DNA of 64,000 bases from assembly GCF_030272615.1 (NCBI RefSeq), contig NC_081408.1, forward strand, positions 309,978,383 through 310,042,382, given 5' to 3'. The notes under the pieces are model-generated. The model had not been told where the DNA came from. It did no database searches and worked only from the letters and a program-made list of their open reading frames with translations. The DNA comes from Cryptomeria japonica (lineage: Eukaryota; Streptophyta; Pinopsida; Cupressales; Cupressaceae). A program made the position numbers and the translations under genes. Each line of letters opens with the position of its first letter. Within the stretch, counting starts at the first letter, position 1. This document shows positions 1 through 11,885 of the stretch, piece by piece.

Positions 1-2062
1 ATAGGGCTCCTTAAGATCACAAATCATGTTGTTAGGGATTATATTGTGTCTTATAGGGTCGTAGGACACAATATGACCCCTAACAACATGATTTAGTGTC
101 TTAAGGGGTCCTATGGTGTTTTTAGGGGTCATATGGTGTCCAAAGGGGTCATGTGGTCTCCCATGAACCCTTATGACCTCTTACGACACCATATGACCCC
201 TAATGACACCATATTGGGTCTCTTTGAGTCATATTGTGTCCTAAAGGGTCCTATGGTGTCCCAAGACACCATATGACCCCTATGGATACCGTATGACCCT
301 TAACAACACCATAAGACCCCTTAAGACACCAAATCATGTCGTTAGGGATCATATTGTGTCTTACGGGGTCATAGGACACAATATGACCCCTAACGACATG
401 ATTTGGTGTCTTAAAGGGTCCTATGGTGTTGTTAGGCATTATATAGTGTCTTAAGGGGTCCTATGGTGTTGTTAGGCATTATATAGTGTCTTAAGGGGTC
501 ATATGGTGTCCCATGAACCCTTATGACCTCTTAGGACACAATATCACCCCTAATGACACCATATTGGGTCGCTTTGGGTCATATTTTAGGGAAAAGTGGT
601 CACATTGTTTTCTAAGGGGTCTTGTGGTGTCCCAAGACACCATATGACCCCTATGGACACCATGTCACCCCTAACGACACCATAGGACCCCTTAAGATGC
701 CAAATCATGTCGTTAGGGGTCATATTGTGTCTTACAGGGTTATAGGACATAATATGACCCCTAACGACATGATTTAATGTCTTAAGGGGTCCTATGGTGT
801 CGTTAGGGGTCATATGGTGTCCATAGGGGTCATGTTGTGTCCCATGAACCCTTATGACCTCTTAGGACACCATATGACCCCTAATGACACCACATTGGGT
901 TGCTCTGGGTCATATTGTGTCCTAAGGGGTCCTATGGTGTCCCAAGACACCATATGACCCCTATGGACACCATATGACCCCTAACGACACCATAAGACCC
1001 CTTAAGACACCAAATCATGTTGTTAGGGGTCATATTGTGTCTTACAAGGTTGTAGGACATAATATGACCCCTAACAACATGATTTGGTGTCCCAATGGGT
1101 CCTATGGTGTCATTAGGGGTCATAGGGTGTCTATAGGGGTCATTTGGTTTGCCATGAACCCTTATGACCTCTTAGGACACCATATGACCCCTAGTGACAC
1201 CATATTGGGTCGCTTTGGGTAATATTGTAGGGAAAAGGGGTCATACTATGCCCTAAGGGGTCGTATGGTCTCCCAAGATACCATATGACCACTATGGACA
1301 ACATATCACCCCTAACGACACCATAGGACCCCTTAAGACACCAAATCATGTTATTGGGGGCTATATTGTGTCTTACAGGGTCGTAGGACACAATATGACC
1401 CCTAACAACATGATTTGGTGTCTTAAGGGATCCTATGGTGTCGTTAGGGGTCATACGGTGTCCATAGGGGTCATATGGTGTCCCATGAACCTATATGACC
1501 TCTTAGGACACCATATGACCCCTAATGACACCATCTTGGGTCGCTGTGGGTCATATTGTAGGGAAAAGGGGTCATATTGTGTCCTAAGGGGTCATGTGGT
1601 GTCCCAAGACACCATATGACCCCTATGGACACCATATGACACCTAACGACACCATAGGACCCCTTAAGACACCAATCATGTCGTTAGGGGTCATATTGTG
1701 TCCTACGACCTTGTAAGACACAATATGATCCCTAATGACATGATTTAGTGTGTTAAGGGGTCCTATGGTGTCGTTAGGGTTCATATGGTGTCCATAGGGG
1801 TCATGTGGTGTCCCATGAACCCTTATGACCTCTTAGGACACCATATGACCCCTAATGACACCATATTGGGTTGCTTTGGGTCATATTGTGTCCTAAGGGG
1901 TCATATTATGTCCTAAGGGGTCCTATGGTGTCCCAAGACACCATATGACCCCTATGGACACCATATGAACCCTAACGACACCATAGGACCCCTAAGGACA
2001 CCTTATGACCCCTAACAACACCATATTGTTTCCTAAGGGATCATATTGTATCTTACAGGGTC
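1..2062. repeat. 330-bp tandem satellite with near-palindromic unit
   Basis: A recurring landmark (CCATGAACCC followed by TTATGACCTC) occurs near 161, 511, 842, 1152, 1483 and 1813, giving spacings of 350, 331, 310, 331 and 330 bp, so about six units are present and the array runs off the left edge. Each unit is built from short motifs such as GGGGTCATATGGTGTC and their reverse complements. The left and right halves therefore mirror each other, and both strands translate to almost the same peptide. Units differ by scattered substitutions and small indels, so this is an old array. No function can be assigned, and the open frames inside it are by-products of the repeat. Confidence 0.9.
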
Positions 2063-2131
2063 ATCTCTCTCTATCTCTCTGTCTTTGTCTCTGTCTCTGT
2101 CTATGTCTCTCTGTCTCTCTCTCCCTCTCTT

Positions 2132-2186
<55 letters not shown>

Positions 2187-2273
2187 CTCTCTCTTTCTGA
2201 CTCTTTCTCTCCTCCTCTCTCTCTTTCTCCTCTTTCTCTTTCTCCCTCTCTCCCTCTCCTTGTCTCTCTCTCT
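2063..2273. repeat. CT microsatellite
   Basis: About 210 bases of almost pure pyrimidine on the plus strand, mainly CT dinucleotides with TTTCT and CTGT interruptions. It abuts the 330-bp satellite on the left and the GATATC-motif end of the DNA transposon on the right. Confidence 0.95.
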
Positions 2274-2288
2274 AAAATATGACTAATA

Positions 2289-2415
2289 AAATCCGATATC
2301 TGATTTAATCAGATATCAGATTTCTGCAATGTGGCAGTTTGCTAAATAACTGGTGGCAATGGGAATTTTTTTGGGGACCACAAATTTTTGTACTAAAATC
2401 CGATATCCGATTTTT
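2289..2415 (+). repeat. Left terminal/subterminal GATATC-palindrome pair
   Basis: Three copies of a palindromic motif with core GATATC are seen: at 2289-2306, at 2307-2325 (AATCAGATATCAGATTTCT) and at 2395-2415 (ATCCGATATCCGATTTTT type). The 2307-2325 copy matches the reverse complement of 11861-11881 at nearly every base. The arrangement suggests terminal inverted repeats plus subterminal transposase-binding motifs, but that role is inferred. Confidence 0.5.
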
Positions 2416-2593
2416 GTACAAAAAATAGAGAAAAAAAGGGTTTGTGGGCCATTCTGTAGATTCCAATGGCCCACAGTTTGGGTCCTATTCTATTTTCTAT
2501 CAAGGATCATGGGTTTTTAGACAACTAGAGACAAATTTGTGCTTTTGGAGATTCTTAAAGTGAATACTTACATTTTCAATCACGAAGGGGCAT

Positions 2594-5506
2594 GTGTGGA
2601 GGGAAATGGGGAGTAGTAGTCGTTGGAAGTCTAAATGCAAAAGAAAACTTTCAAATGACCAAATTGAAGTGTATAGAGAAAGAGATAGAGAATGTCATAG
2701 GAGGAGAAGACAAGGTATGTTAAATATTGCTAATGTTACCTCAATTGAAGAGGAAATTGAATTTGAAAATGTGCCACAAGTTATTGAAAATGAAAATGTA
2801 GATTTTGAAAGTGAAAATATTAAAAATTTTGAAAATGTTGAAAGTGATAATGAAAATGCTCAACATGTGGAAAATTTTGACATAGGAGGTGAAAATGTGG
2901 AAAAATTTAACGTTGAAGGTGGAATTGCTCAGCCAAGTGAACCATATGTAACACCTAATTACTTTAGAAATGAAGACCCTCTCATGGATGAAAGACAAAT
3001 TCCAAATCCAAGACATTCAAGAACCCCAAAATGGTTATTTGAAATCGATGAGAACATTATTGCAAACCTTGAAGGCAAGAGGTCAACAAGAACCATTTAG
3101 TTGTGGGCTACACAACTTTTCAACCAAAATTTTAGCAATAAGACATTGACCGAGCAATGCCAACTCTTTGTTCAATTGCTAAAGATGATAAAGATGAGAC
3201 CATTGCTAAACAAATTGAAGATTCATATGAACAAGAAGATGGAGAGAAATTCTATTATTGCAAAAAATCTATTTGATGCTCTTAGTTCTATTGGAAAGAA
3301 TACCAAAGAAAGAGATGAGAGAGTCGCTCGAAGAGTGATTACAACCTCCTTAGTAAGCCATCAATTGAGGAAGTCTCATCAAAAGAGACAAACTTGTGTT
3401 GATTTTAACATAAACCGTAAAACTTTGGATAGAGCACTTGCATGAAGACAAAGACTTGACGATCCACTTCAACAAGATACATGGGCATTTGGTGGGAGGC
3501 TTCCACATGTTTATAGAAAGTTGATTGACAACGTGAAGGAAGAGATTCAACAATTTGGCACTCTAATTCTAGAGTGTCACCCAATGTAAAGGACATTTTG
3601 AAATTAAGAATTGACAACCGAGACCGCACACCACATCCCAAACATTTCTTGGAATCAAGCCAAACAATGTTGTACAAATTTTTTTGTGAATTACATCCAA
3701 CTTTACAAATATCACAAAGGGCCTTTGAATCTTTGAAACCATTTTATTGTGTTCCTCTTAAGATTCGCAATACCTATTGTTGCAAGTACCATGTGGAGTT
3801 TTCAATGTACCATGAACTTTTATGTCATATTCATTCTACGATGCATACTAATGAGATGTTGTAGGAGTGTGGTGCAATGCTATTTCTGAGATCATCAAGT
3901 GACTTGCAAGATCTATTTTTATGCCCTAGAGATGATGGCTACTATTTCTATAGAAATGTTTGAATGAGAAGTGCTCAGAATGCAGTGGGTTGTCAAAGTT
4001 TGTTTCATGTTTTCATGAGGGAAGCAAACATGAGTTTGGAAATAATTATGTTGAGAAAAAAAGATACGAGACAGTGAAATATACTTTGAAGAGTGGAGGT
4101 GAAGGTTCTAGATGTGAATTAGTCTCAAGAGAAGTGAGTATTGCTGATTTTATTTTGGATTTTAAGGAAAATCTTTTCTACAAGTATGCAAGGCACACCC
4201 ATAGGTCTCAGTGGTTGGATCAATAGTTTAGGATGTGTAAGAACTCTTTCCCAATTGGCACTATTGTATCAGTGGTTGATTTTGCAGAGAACTATACATT
4301 GCAACCACAGAATGAGGTACAGTCTCAGTACTACAATTCAGTCCAGATTGCTATTTTTGTTCACATTACATATAGACATGCTCCTGATAGTACAAAAGAG
4401 GATAGGAAGATAATCAGGGAGTATCATTTTTATATGAGTGATGATAGATCACACTCCTCCGAGTATGTGCAACATTCTTTCAAAAAAATTTCTGAGTTCT
4501 TGCATGAGAAAGATATTGCAATTGACCAACATATAATATGGTCAGGTAACTATACAGGTCAATTCAATAATACCCGTATGTTTTATTGGTTGAGTAGAAT
4601 GCATGTGGAGAGGCATAAACCTCATATTTGGTGTTTTTTTGAGGCAGGGCATGGGAAGGGAGAGCATGATGGAGCAGGTGCATGTTTGAAGAGAGCTTTA
4701 GTTAACGAGCAATTGAGGATTTCAGGTGCAAATTTCTCTGATGCACATTCTATTATTGATTGGTGTAGTTCAGCATTGTCACATGGAGGTACTCTTGATT
4801 CACAAGTGAGCAGATTATTTTGGTTGGTTGAGGAGTGAACAGTGGGAGATAGATTAGATTGTCAAACAATTAAAGATTCTTCAAAAATGCATTCATTTCT
4901 CAGCTCAGATGCAAGTACATGGACCATTTGGACACAAGCATTGGCTTGTTTTTGTCAGAGTTGTGTTTAGTGTGATTGGGATCAGTGTGAGTCAAGTGAG
5001 TGGGTTGATACATGGGTTCCCCACTATCTAACTCCTTTATCTCAAACAATATCCTTATCAAATGAAGACATGGAAAGTTCACTTGAGTATGATCGTCTAT
5101 CAGATCTTGTACAGCTAGGACATATTTTTGCAGTTGTTTCACCACAAGGGAATGAAGAGAGATCATAATATTTGTTGGCATGATGTGTACAAGGAAAAAA
5201 AAAAAGCTAACACAACCACTGATAGATGATGATGGGTTCACATATCCTACAGGTTTAGTTGTTGTTGTGGGAACTTGGTTGCGAACATACATGATTAGAA
5301 AGAATGGCATACCTACATTTGAAGACTATGAGAGACACAAAACCATTATAATGTATTCACACCTTATTATAGCTACAAATGTCAAGTTGTTGAAGCATCA
5401 AGCAAAACCAAAGACCAAAGAGCTATGGATAGTGACTACTACTGATCATGAAGCAATACTGGATACTCTTAAACAAAGAGATGACCCTTCAGGCACACTT
5501 GAGTAG
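2594..5506 (+). pseudogene. DDE-transposase-like protein, decayed
   Basis: Reading restarts through several frames. From 2594 one frame continues past a TAG at 3098 and a TGA at 3443. A frameshift follows near 3560, another near 3950, then TAG at 4224 and TGA at 4836, and the last frame ends at 5506. Visible blocks are a basic N terminus (KSKCKRKL), an acidic Asn/Glu-rich stretch, a block with VSPNVKDILKLR and HPKHFLE, Cys/His pairs (CCKYH; KCSECSG), then VVDFAENY with Gln/Glu residues downstream. Near the C-terminal side are GQFNNTRMFYWLS and FFEAGHGKGEHDGAGACLKR. The acidic residues in DFAENY, the region before GQFNN and GHGKG..DG have the spacing of an RNase-H-fold transposase core. I recall similar unnamed transposase-like proteins in other eukaryotes but cannot name a family. 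Not functional as it stands. Confidence 0.6.
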
Positions 5507-6571
5507 TAGGTCTTTAATGGTGCCTTATTTTGTTTATCATGCATTTCATTTCGAACAATGATAATTGAACCTTAATGATCAAGTTTGTTACGTGTATATT
5601 AAGGATGTGTTGAAAATGTAGGTCTATTAATGAACGTTTTTTTTTGGCAACACGGTTTTTGCATGCACATAGCGGGTACATGATATAATCGAAAGGGACG
5701 TATTTTTGCAACACGACTTATTATCATGCATTTGATGGGCTTTACAATTTTTGTTATTAGAGAACACTATCTGACAATTTTTTATGATATAATTATCGCA
5801 AAACCTTTATGCTCATGCAGGTCTTTATTGATGATATACAATAGTACATCACATTATGATTTTTGATGATATACAAGTTCATGCTAGATCATTCGTCATT
5901 GACAAGACCCTCTCTTGGTGATGGTACATATTCTTTTGTGCATTAATGAGATAAAATTTTGTGCATAAAAATTAAGTCAAGTGAATGTATTGCTATTTAG
6001 AAATAACCATATCTACCATCGTCTTGAACTATGTAGAGAAATACAGTGAGAAGGGCTTTAATCAACATGCGTCTTTCTTCAAAGTTATGCTTGTATACTT
6101 TGCAGAGAAACTGGTAAGTTTTGTAATTATACAATCTTGTGCATCTTAAAAATGTTTGAAATGATCTATTTATAATTTGCCAAACTAATTTGTATTGGTC
6201 TTCATTTATATATAGGCATTGGTGTACGCAAGCTTTTCTCTTAGGACATGAGGGTGTCTGATGCAGAGGAAGTGGGATGTTGTATTTGTATATGGATGTG
6301 AATTGATGTAACATTGTTATGATGATATACAATGTCCATGAGAAAATTATGTGTATACAATACATGGAAATATTCATGATCATTATGTGTCGACAATGTA
6401 ATGCTTGGAAATATTGATGATATACAATGTCCATGAAAAAAAAAATCATGTTTGCATATCCCTTCATGGATGTCACATGCAAGTGTAATGGTAATTATGT
6501 TTATACAATACATGGCAATATTCATGATCATTATGTGTCTACAGTGTAATGCTTGTTTATATATAATTTTA
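5507..6571. other. Gene-free spacer with imperfect repeats
   Basis: AT-rich DNA following the transposase stop. Between about 6315 and 6560 a segment around ATTCATGATCATTATGTGTC is present twice (near 6369 and 6520), interleaved with GATATACAATGTCCATGA copies. These produce long minus-strand open frames (5997-6579) that overlap one another in two frames and show no domain. No gene is supported. Confidence 0.6.
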
Positions 6572-9126
6572 GCGCTCAAGGAACGACGTCGGTAGGGTAT
6601 GACCCCGAGCGTTCGATCGAGTGGGGGGGCAAAATAGGAGCATCCACAGGGTAATAATGCCTAACTGGACATGTCAGAGCTGACGGTTCATCATCACGAT
6701 GAGTAGAATGAGAAATCGGCCATGCGACAACATTCCATTGAGTGAGACTGACGATTTTTTTGCCAATTGAAAAATTGCTGCCCTAATAAAACCGTAGGGA
6801 AAATTGAAAAACCAAGATAGGATTTTGTAGGGACCCCTCTTATGGCCCCATAGGTTCAAATAGATCATTCACATGTGCCACGTATTTTGAGTTAGGGCCC
6901 GTCAAAGTTTGACAATTTTGAGCACTTAGGACGCTCAAGGGATGATGCTAGTAGGGTATGACCCCAAGCGTTCGATCGAGTGGGGGGAAAAATAGGAGCA
7001 TGCATAGGGTAATAATGCCTAACTGGACATGTCAGAGCTAATGGTTCATCATCGCGATGAGCAGAATGAAAAATTGGCCACGCTACAACATTCCATTGAT
7101 TGAGACTGACTATTTTTTTGCCAACCGAAAAATTGCTGCCCTAATAAAACCATAGGGCAAATTGAAAAAATGAGATAGGCTTTTGTAGGGACTCCTCTCA
7201 TGGCCCCATAGGATCAAATGGATCATTTGCAAGTGCCACAGATTTTGAGTTAGGGCCCGTCAAAAATTGACAATTTTGAGCACTTAGGGTGCTCAAGGGA
7301 CGACGCCAGTAGGGTATGACCTCGAGCATTCGATCGAGTGGGGGGGAAAAATAGGAGCATGCATAAGTTCATCATTGCAATGAGAAAAATAAGAAATCGG
7401 CCACGCAACAACATTCCATTGAGTGAGACTGACAAGTTTTTTGCCAACCGAAAAATTGCTGCCCTAATAAAACCGTAGGGAAAATTGAAAAACTGAGATA
7501 GGCTTTTGTAGGGACACCACTCATGGCCTCGTAGGTTGAAATATATCATTCGTAGGTGCCACGGATTCTAAGTTAGGGCCCATCAAAGTTTGACAATTTT
7601 GAGCACTTAGGGCGCTCAAGGGACGACGCTAGTAGGGTATGACCTCGAGCGTTGGATCGAGTGGGGGGGATAATAGGAGCATGTGTAGGGTAATAATGCC
7701 TAACTAGACATGTCAAAGCTGATGATTCATCATCGCGATGAGCAGAACAAGAAATCGGCCACGCAACAACATTCCATTGATTGAGACTGACGATTTTTTC
7801 GCCAATCAAAAAATTGCTGCCCTAATAAAACCATAGGGAAACTTGAAAAACTGAGATAGGATTTTGTAGGGACCCCACTTGTGGACCTGTAGGTTCAAAC
7901 AGATCATTTGCAAGTGCCACAGATTCTGAGTTAGGGCCCATCAAATTTTGACAATTTTGAGCACTTAGGGCGCTCAAGGGACGACGCCGGTAGGGTATGA
8001 CCCCGAGCGTTCGATCAAGTGGGGGGGAAAAATAGGAGCATGCGTAGGGTAATAATGCCTAACTGGACATGTCAAAGCCAATGGTTAGTCATCATGATGA
8101 GAAAAATGAGAAATCGACCATGCAACAACATTCCATTGATTGAGACTAACGATTTTTCACCAGCCAAAAAATTGTTGCCCTAATAAAACTGTAGGGCAAA
8201 TTGAAAAACTGAGATAGGATTTTGTAGGGACCCCTCTCATGGCCTCATAGGTTCAATAGAGCATTCACAGGTGCCACGGATTTCAAGTTAGGGCCCATCA
8301 AAGTTTGACAATTTTGAGCACTTAGGGCGCTCAAGGGACGACACCGATAGGGTATGACCTCAAGCGTTCAATCGAGTGGGGGGGAAAAATAGGAGCATGC
8401 ATAGGGTAATAATGCCTAACTGGTCATGTTAGAGCTAACAGTTTGTCATCGTGATGAGCAGAATGAGAAATCGGCCATGCGACAACATTCCATTGATTGA
8501 GACTAATGATTTTTTTGCCAACCGAAAAATTGGTGCCCTAATAAAACCATAGGGAAACTTGAAAAACCAAGATAGACTTTTGTAGGAACCCCCCTCATGG
8601 CCCCGTAGGTTCAAATGGATAGTTCGCAGGTGCCACAGATTTCGAGTTAGGGCCCGTCAAAATTTGACAATTTTGAGCACTTAGGGCACTCAAGGGACGA
8701 TGCTAGTAGGGTATGACCCTGAGCGTTTGATCAAGTGGGGGGGAAAAATAGGAGCATGTGTAGGGTAATAATGCCTAACTGGACATGTTGGAGCCAACGG
8801 TTCATCATTGTGACAAGCAGAATGAGAAATCGGCCACGCGACAACATTCCATTGATTGAGACTGACGATTTTTTCGCCAACCGAAAAATTGCTACCCTAA
8901 TAGAACTGTAGGGTAACATGAAAAATGAGATAGGCTTTTGTAGGGACCCCTCTCATGGCCCCGTAGGTTCAAATGGATCATTCACAGGTGCCATGGATTC
9001 CGAGTTAGGGCCCGTTAAAGTTTGACAATTTTGAGCACTTAGGGCGCTCAAGGGACGACGTCGGTAGGGTATGACCCCGAGTGTTCGATCGAGTGGGGGG
9101 GGGGCAAAATAGGAGCATGCGTAGGG
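6572..9126. repeat. 358-bp tandem satellite, seven units plus a partial
   Basis: The landmark GCGCTCAAGG (with variants) starts at about 6572, 6931, 7289, 7612, 7970, 8327, 8686 and 9043. Spacings are 359, 358, 323, 358, 357, 359 and 357 bp. The third unit lacks about 35 bp. Each unit contains a GC-rich start (TGACCCCGAGCGTTCGATCG then a G run) and an AT-richer body. The last unit breaks off about 84 bp in, where a different minisatellite begins. Differences between units are mostly C/T and G/A. Minus-strand open frames recur once per unit and are repeat by-products. Confidence 0.9.
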
Positions 9127-9355
9127 TATTGTTCATTAAATGAATTGTATTGTTCATTGAATGAATTGTACTATATTGTTGATTAAATGAATTGTATTGT
9201 ATTGTTCATTAAATAAATTGTATTGTTCATTAAATGAATTGTATTGTATTGTTCATTAAATGAATTGTATTGTATTGTTCATTAAATGAATTATATTGTT
9301 CATTATAAAAACAACACTTATGATGAAATGAAATGAATTGTATTGTTCATTAAAT
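9127..9355. repeat. Minisatellite, TATTGTTCATTAAATGAATTG unit
   Basis: About nine head-to-tail copies of a 21-28 bp unit (TGTTCATTAAATGAATTGTAT), with length variation from extra GTATT steps. It directly follows the truncated last unit of the 358-bp satellite, and nothing coding is present. Confidence 0.85.
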
Positions 9356-9623
9356 AGCCATTATTAACCATTGTTAATTATTGGAATGAAGATTAAAGAT
9401 TTCCATGATAACACCACGCACAGATGAGCAACAATCTATATGATCGAATATCAACTTCTATATATATAAAAATGTCAAATGATTACAAATGGATGTCCAT
9501 ACACAAATATGGTATAAACGCCAACTGAAATAAAATGTATGTCTAAATACGTGAATGTACGTCCATATACAAAATATACATTCCAACTAGACATGTAAGC
9601 ATCCCAAAACTATCTATAACATC

Positions 9624-11548
9624 CTAAGCTACTGATGGATCATCAAAATCGATCCTCTTCGCTGCATTGCTTAGCTCTGAACGATCCTACACAAGAAAAA
9701 CAAACCACGATTAATATTAGTTATATTATATAATTCACATTTGAAAAGTTAACATAAAAATTAACTATAATTGAACTATTCATGTTTATCTCATCTCCAC
9801 ATTTTCTCTTCAGCTTTGCAGGACTCTTGATGTATGTCTTCGGTAGAGGAGGTATATTTTGAATATTTTCATACATAACCTACATATGTTCAGAAACATG
9901 ACATTGATACAAGTTAGCATATAATTGTCACTGATAATAACAAATTATATCTACTAATCAAAAAATAAAATAAACACACATCTACTCAAGGCATCTCTTC
10001 TTCTTCTTCTTCAGGTATACTGGGTGTAGTCATCAAGGATGTGAAGACAAGAATTCTCTGTATATATACACAACAAGTATATGAAACTATCAATCTATGT
10101 CTAGACATGTATAATCACTATAAGCTATTTAAAGTATTCATTCAATCATATTTGCATTCAATTACCTTTCCCTTGTCTCCAACTGCACTACCAGATCCTA
10201 AATCACACTGCCTCGCACTCGTGCTACTTGTGCCCTAGAAGAGTAAAATAAGATATACATGCAAGTTACTACATAATCTAATTAATACCAATATAAATGA
10301 TGAGCATGTATGTACAATAAAATACAAACGACTAGGTGCAATAATATATGTACCATCAAGCTATCAAGGCCAAATGAAATGGTCAACAAGGTGCCCTCCT
10401 GAATCTGTCTCAACTCATCCTCAGTCATCAACTGCTAAATAGACCATGTAAATAAAAATTAGTACTTAATATTATCTAATTTATAAATATTTAATTAAAA
10501 TATAACATGAACTGTGGAAACACAAATCTTACCAATACATCATCATTGTATGATGACAGTGCCTCCTTTCGTCTAGCATGTGAGGACTCCCCAGGGTATA
10601 CTCCACTCTGTGTAATAACATCTGGTGCATCATGTATCTCATTCACCTCATAATCTGCATTGTCCACATGAGGATCAACGGGCTGTCCAAGTGGACCCAA
10701 GCATACGTGCCCACACATGACACAACTATGGGGCACGCATATGTGTGGAGCCGAGGATGATGTGTCACTAGCACCGAATGCACCGCTACCATCAAGAGTA
10801 GGCTAAGCTATTGACACAGCTTGAGAAACCAAAAGGCTACTCAAAGAGTGAATAGCCGATATGGTCTATGAAGCCGCCTCACCAATGATATCAGGATGCT
10901 GAACTGTAGGTGGGAGATCAATCGGAGTGGGGACATATGGGCCCTGGACTACTCTAACTACCCCAAGTCTATTTTGGGGCATACCTAAACCTACACCCTA
11001 GAAAGGTTGGATGTCAAAGTAGTTCACATGTTTGTGTAAAACAAACTCAGCATACAATTTTTTTATGAAATAGAAGGGGATATCAAGATTGTTGTTGGGT
11101 GGTTTGTTGAAAACCATCCACCAACGATCTGAAAAGTTTTTCACAATCCCATCATTTGTGCACCATTTGATAGAAAGTTTTGTTTTTTTGGGATCTACGA
11201 GCTGACCAGTATGGGGATTGACAAACAATGAGGTGATTTCGGATTTGGATATCTCAAGATCCTTGTTATCCTTATATGACAAGCCATTTGCATATTTTTC
11301 CTTCATAGAATCTCACCACAAAAGGGCGACATCGTGCTCCCCAGTCATGGTTTCCATAATTTTTATGATCGACGTGAGAGGATCAAACAATGGGTTTAGA
11401 CGAGGGATCCATGATATACTTCTGCAATCCCCCTCAATTCATTCAAATTTTGTACAATCAAATCTTGAATTGAGGGGGAGTTTGGCAAATGAGGGTTTGG
11501 TTGTTGCAATTGTGGTTGGTCAGTGTTTTCATTGTTATCCCCCATTTT
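9624..11548 (-). pseudogene. Six-exon accessory gene of the transposon, unknown function
   Basis: Exons read on the minus strand are 11548-10533, 10434-10354, 10234-10166, 10057-9986, 9879 to about 9795, and 9686-9624. Exons 2-4 are 81, 69 and 72 bp, all whole codons. Boundaries have AG acceptors and GT donors (for example TTG|GTAAG at 10533 and AAAG|GTAAT at 10166), and all introns are phase 0. The product starts MGDNNENTD and has a Gln/Pro/Asn-rich N terminus. A conserved-looking core follows (SIKWCTNDGIVKNF, DRWWMVFNKPP), then a Ser-rich region, a polyglutamate run and a lysine-rich tail ending PSVA. Exon 1 has a frameshift near 11420, one further in-frame stop just upstream of 11306 and TAG stops near 11000, 10868 and 10805. 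The exon 5 donor reads AT instead of GT. No domain recognised. It may be a DNA-binding partner of the transposase. Confidence 0.5.
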
Positions 11549-11757
11549 AACCTAATTGAATGTAAACAATTAAATTTAATTAACAAATTTAAACAATTAG
11601 GTATTTGATTTAAAAAACCTAGTTTTCATCAATAAAACCATATTTTCAATGAAAAATCAAATAAACATTAACAAAAAAAACAAAAAATGAATGAAAATGA
11701 TTCAAAATGATAAAATTCTTACCTCTAAATCTATTTTTTAGCAATTTTTTGTTAAAA

Positions 11758-11885
11758 CACCAGATATCGGATGGAGTGGATATCGGATTTTGATGAATTT
11801 GTGTGGCGCGTGAGTTAAAAATAACTCACAGAACTATCACTATCGAAATATAAAAGTCTTAGAAAATCGGATATCTGATTTCTAT
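11758..11885 (-). repeat. Right terminal/subterminal GATATC-palindrome pair
   Basis: AGAAAATCGGATATCTGATTT at 11861-11881 is the inverted counterpart of 2307-2325. Two more GATATC copies (11763 and 11779) lie about 90 bp inward, mirroring the inward copy at 2395-2415 on the left. This is the best evidence for the right limit of the DNA transposon. Confidence 0.5.

Noticed and set aside
251-1619. Several 62-93 codon open frames on both strands
   Set aside because: They are translations of the palindromic 330-bp satellite, recur per unit and have no independent coding signal.
2005-2286. Leu/Ser-rich open frames resembling a membrane segment
   Set aside because: Direct translation of the CT microsatellite.
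5997-6579. 161- and 112-codon overlapping minus frames as genes
   Set aside because: They share DNA in two frames over an imperfect tandem repeat, and no domain is visible.
6674-8919. Minus-strand open frames with FNFPYGFIRAAIF
   Set aside because: The same frame recurs in every 358-bp unit and decays with it; no start or domain is supported.
6572-9126. 5S rRNA or rDNA spacer array
   Set aside because: The period and GC-rich start suggested it, but no 5S internal control region or other rRNA sequence can be recognised.
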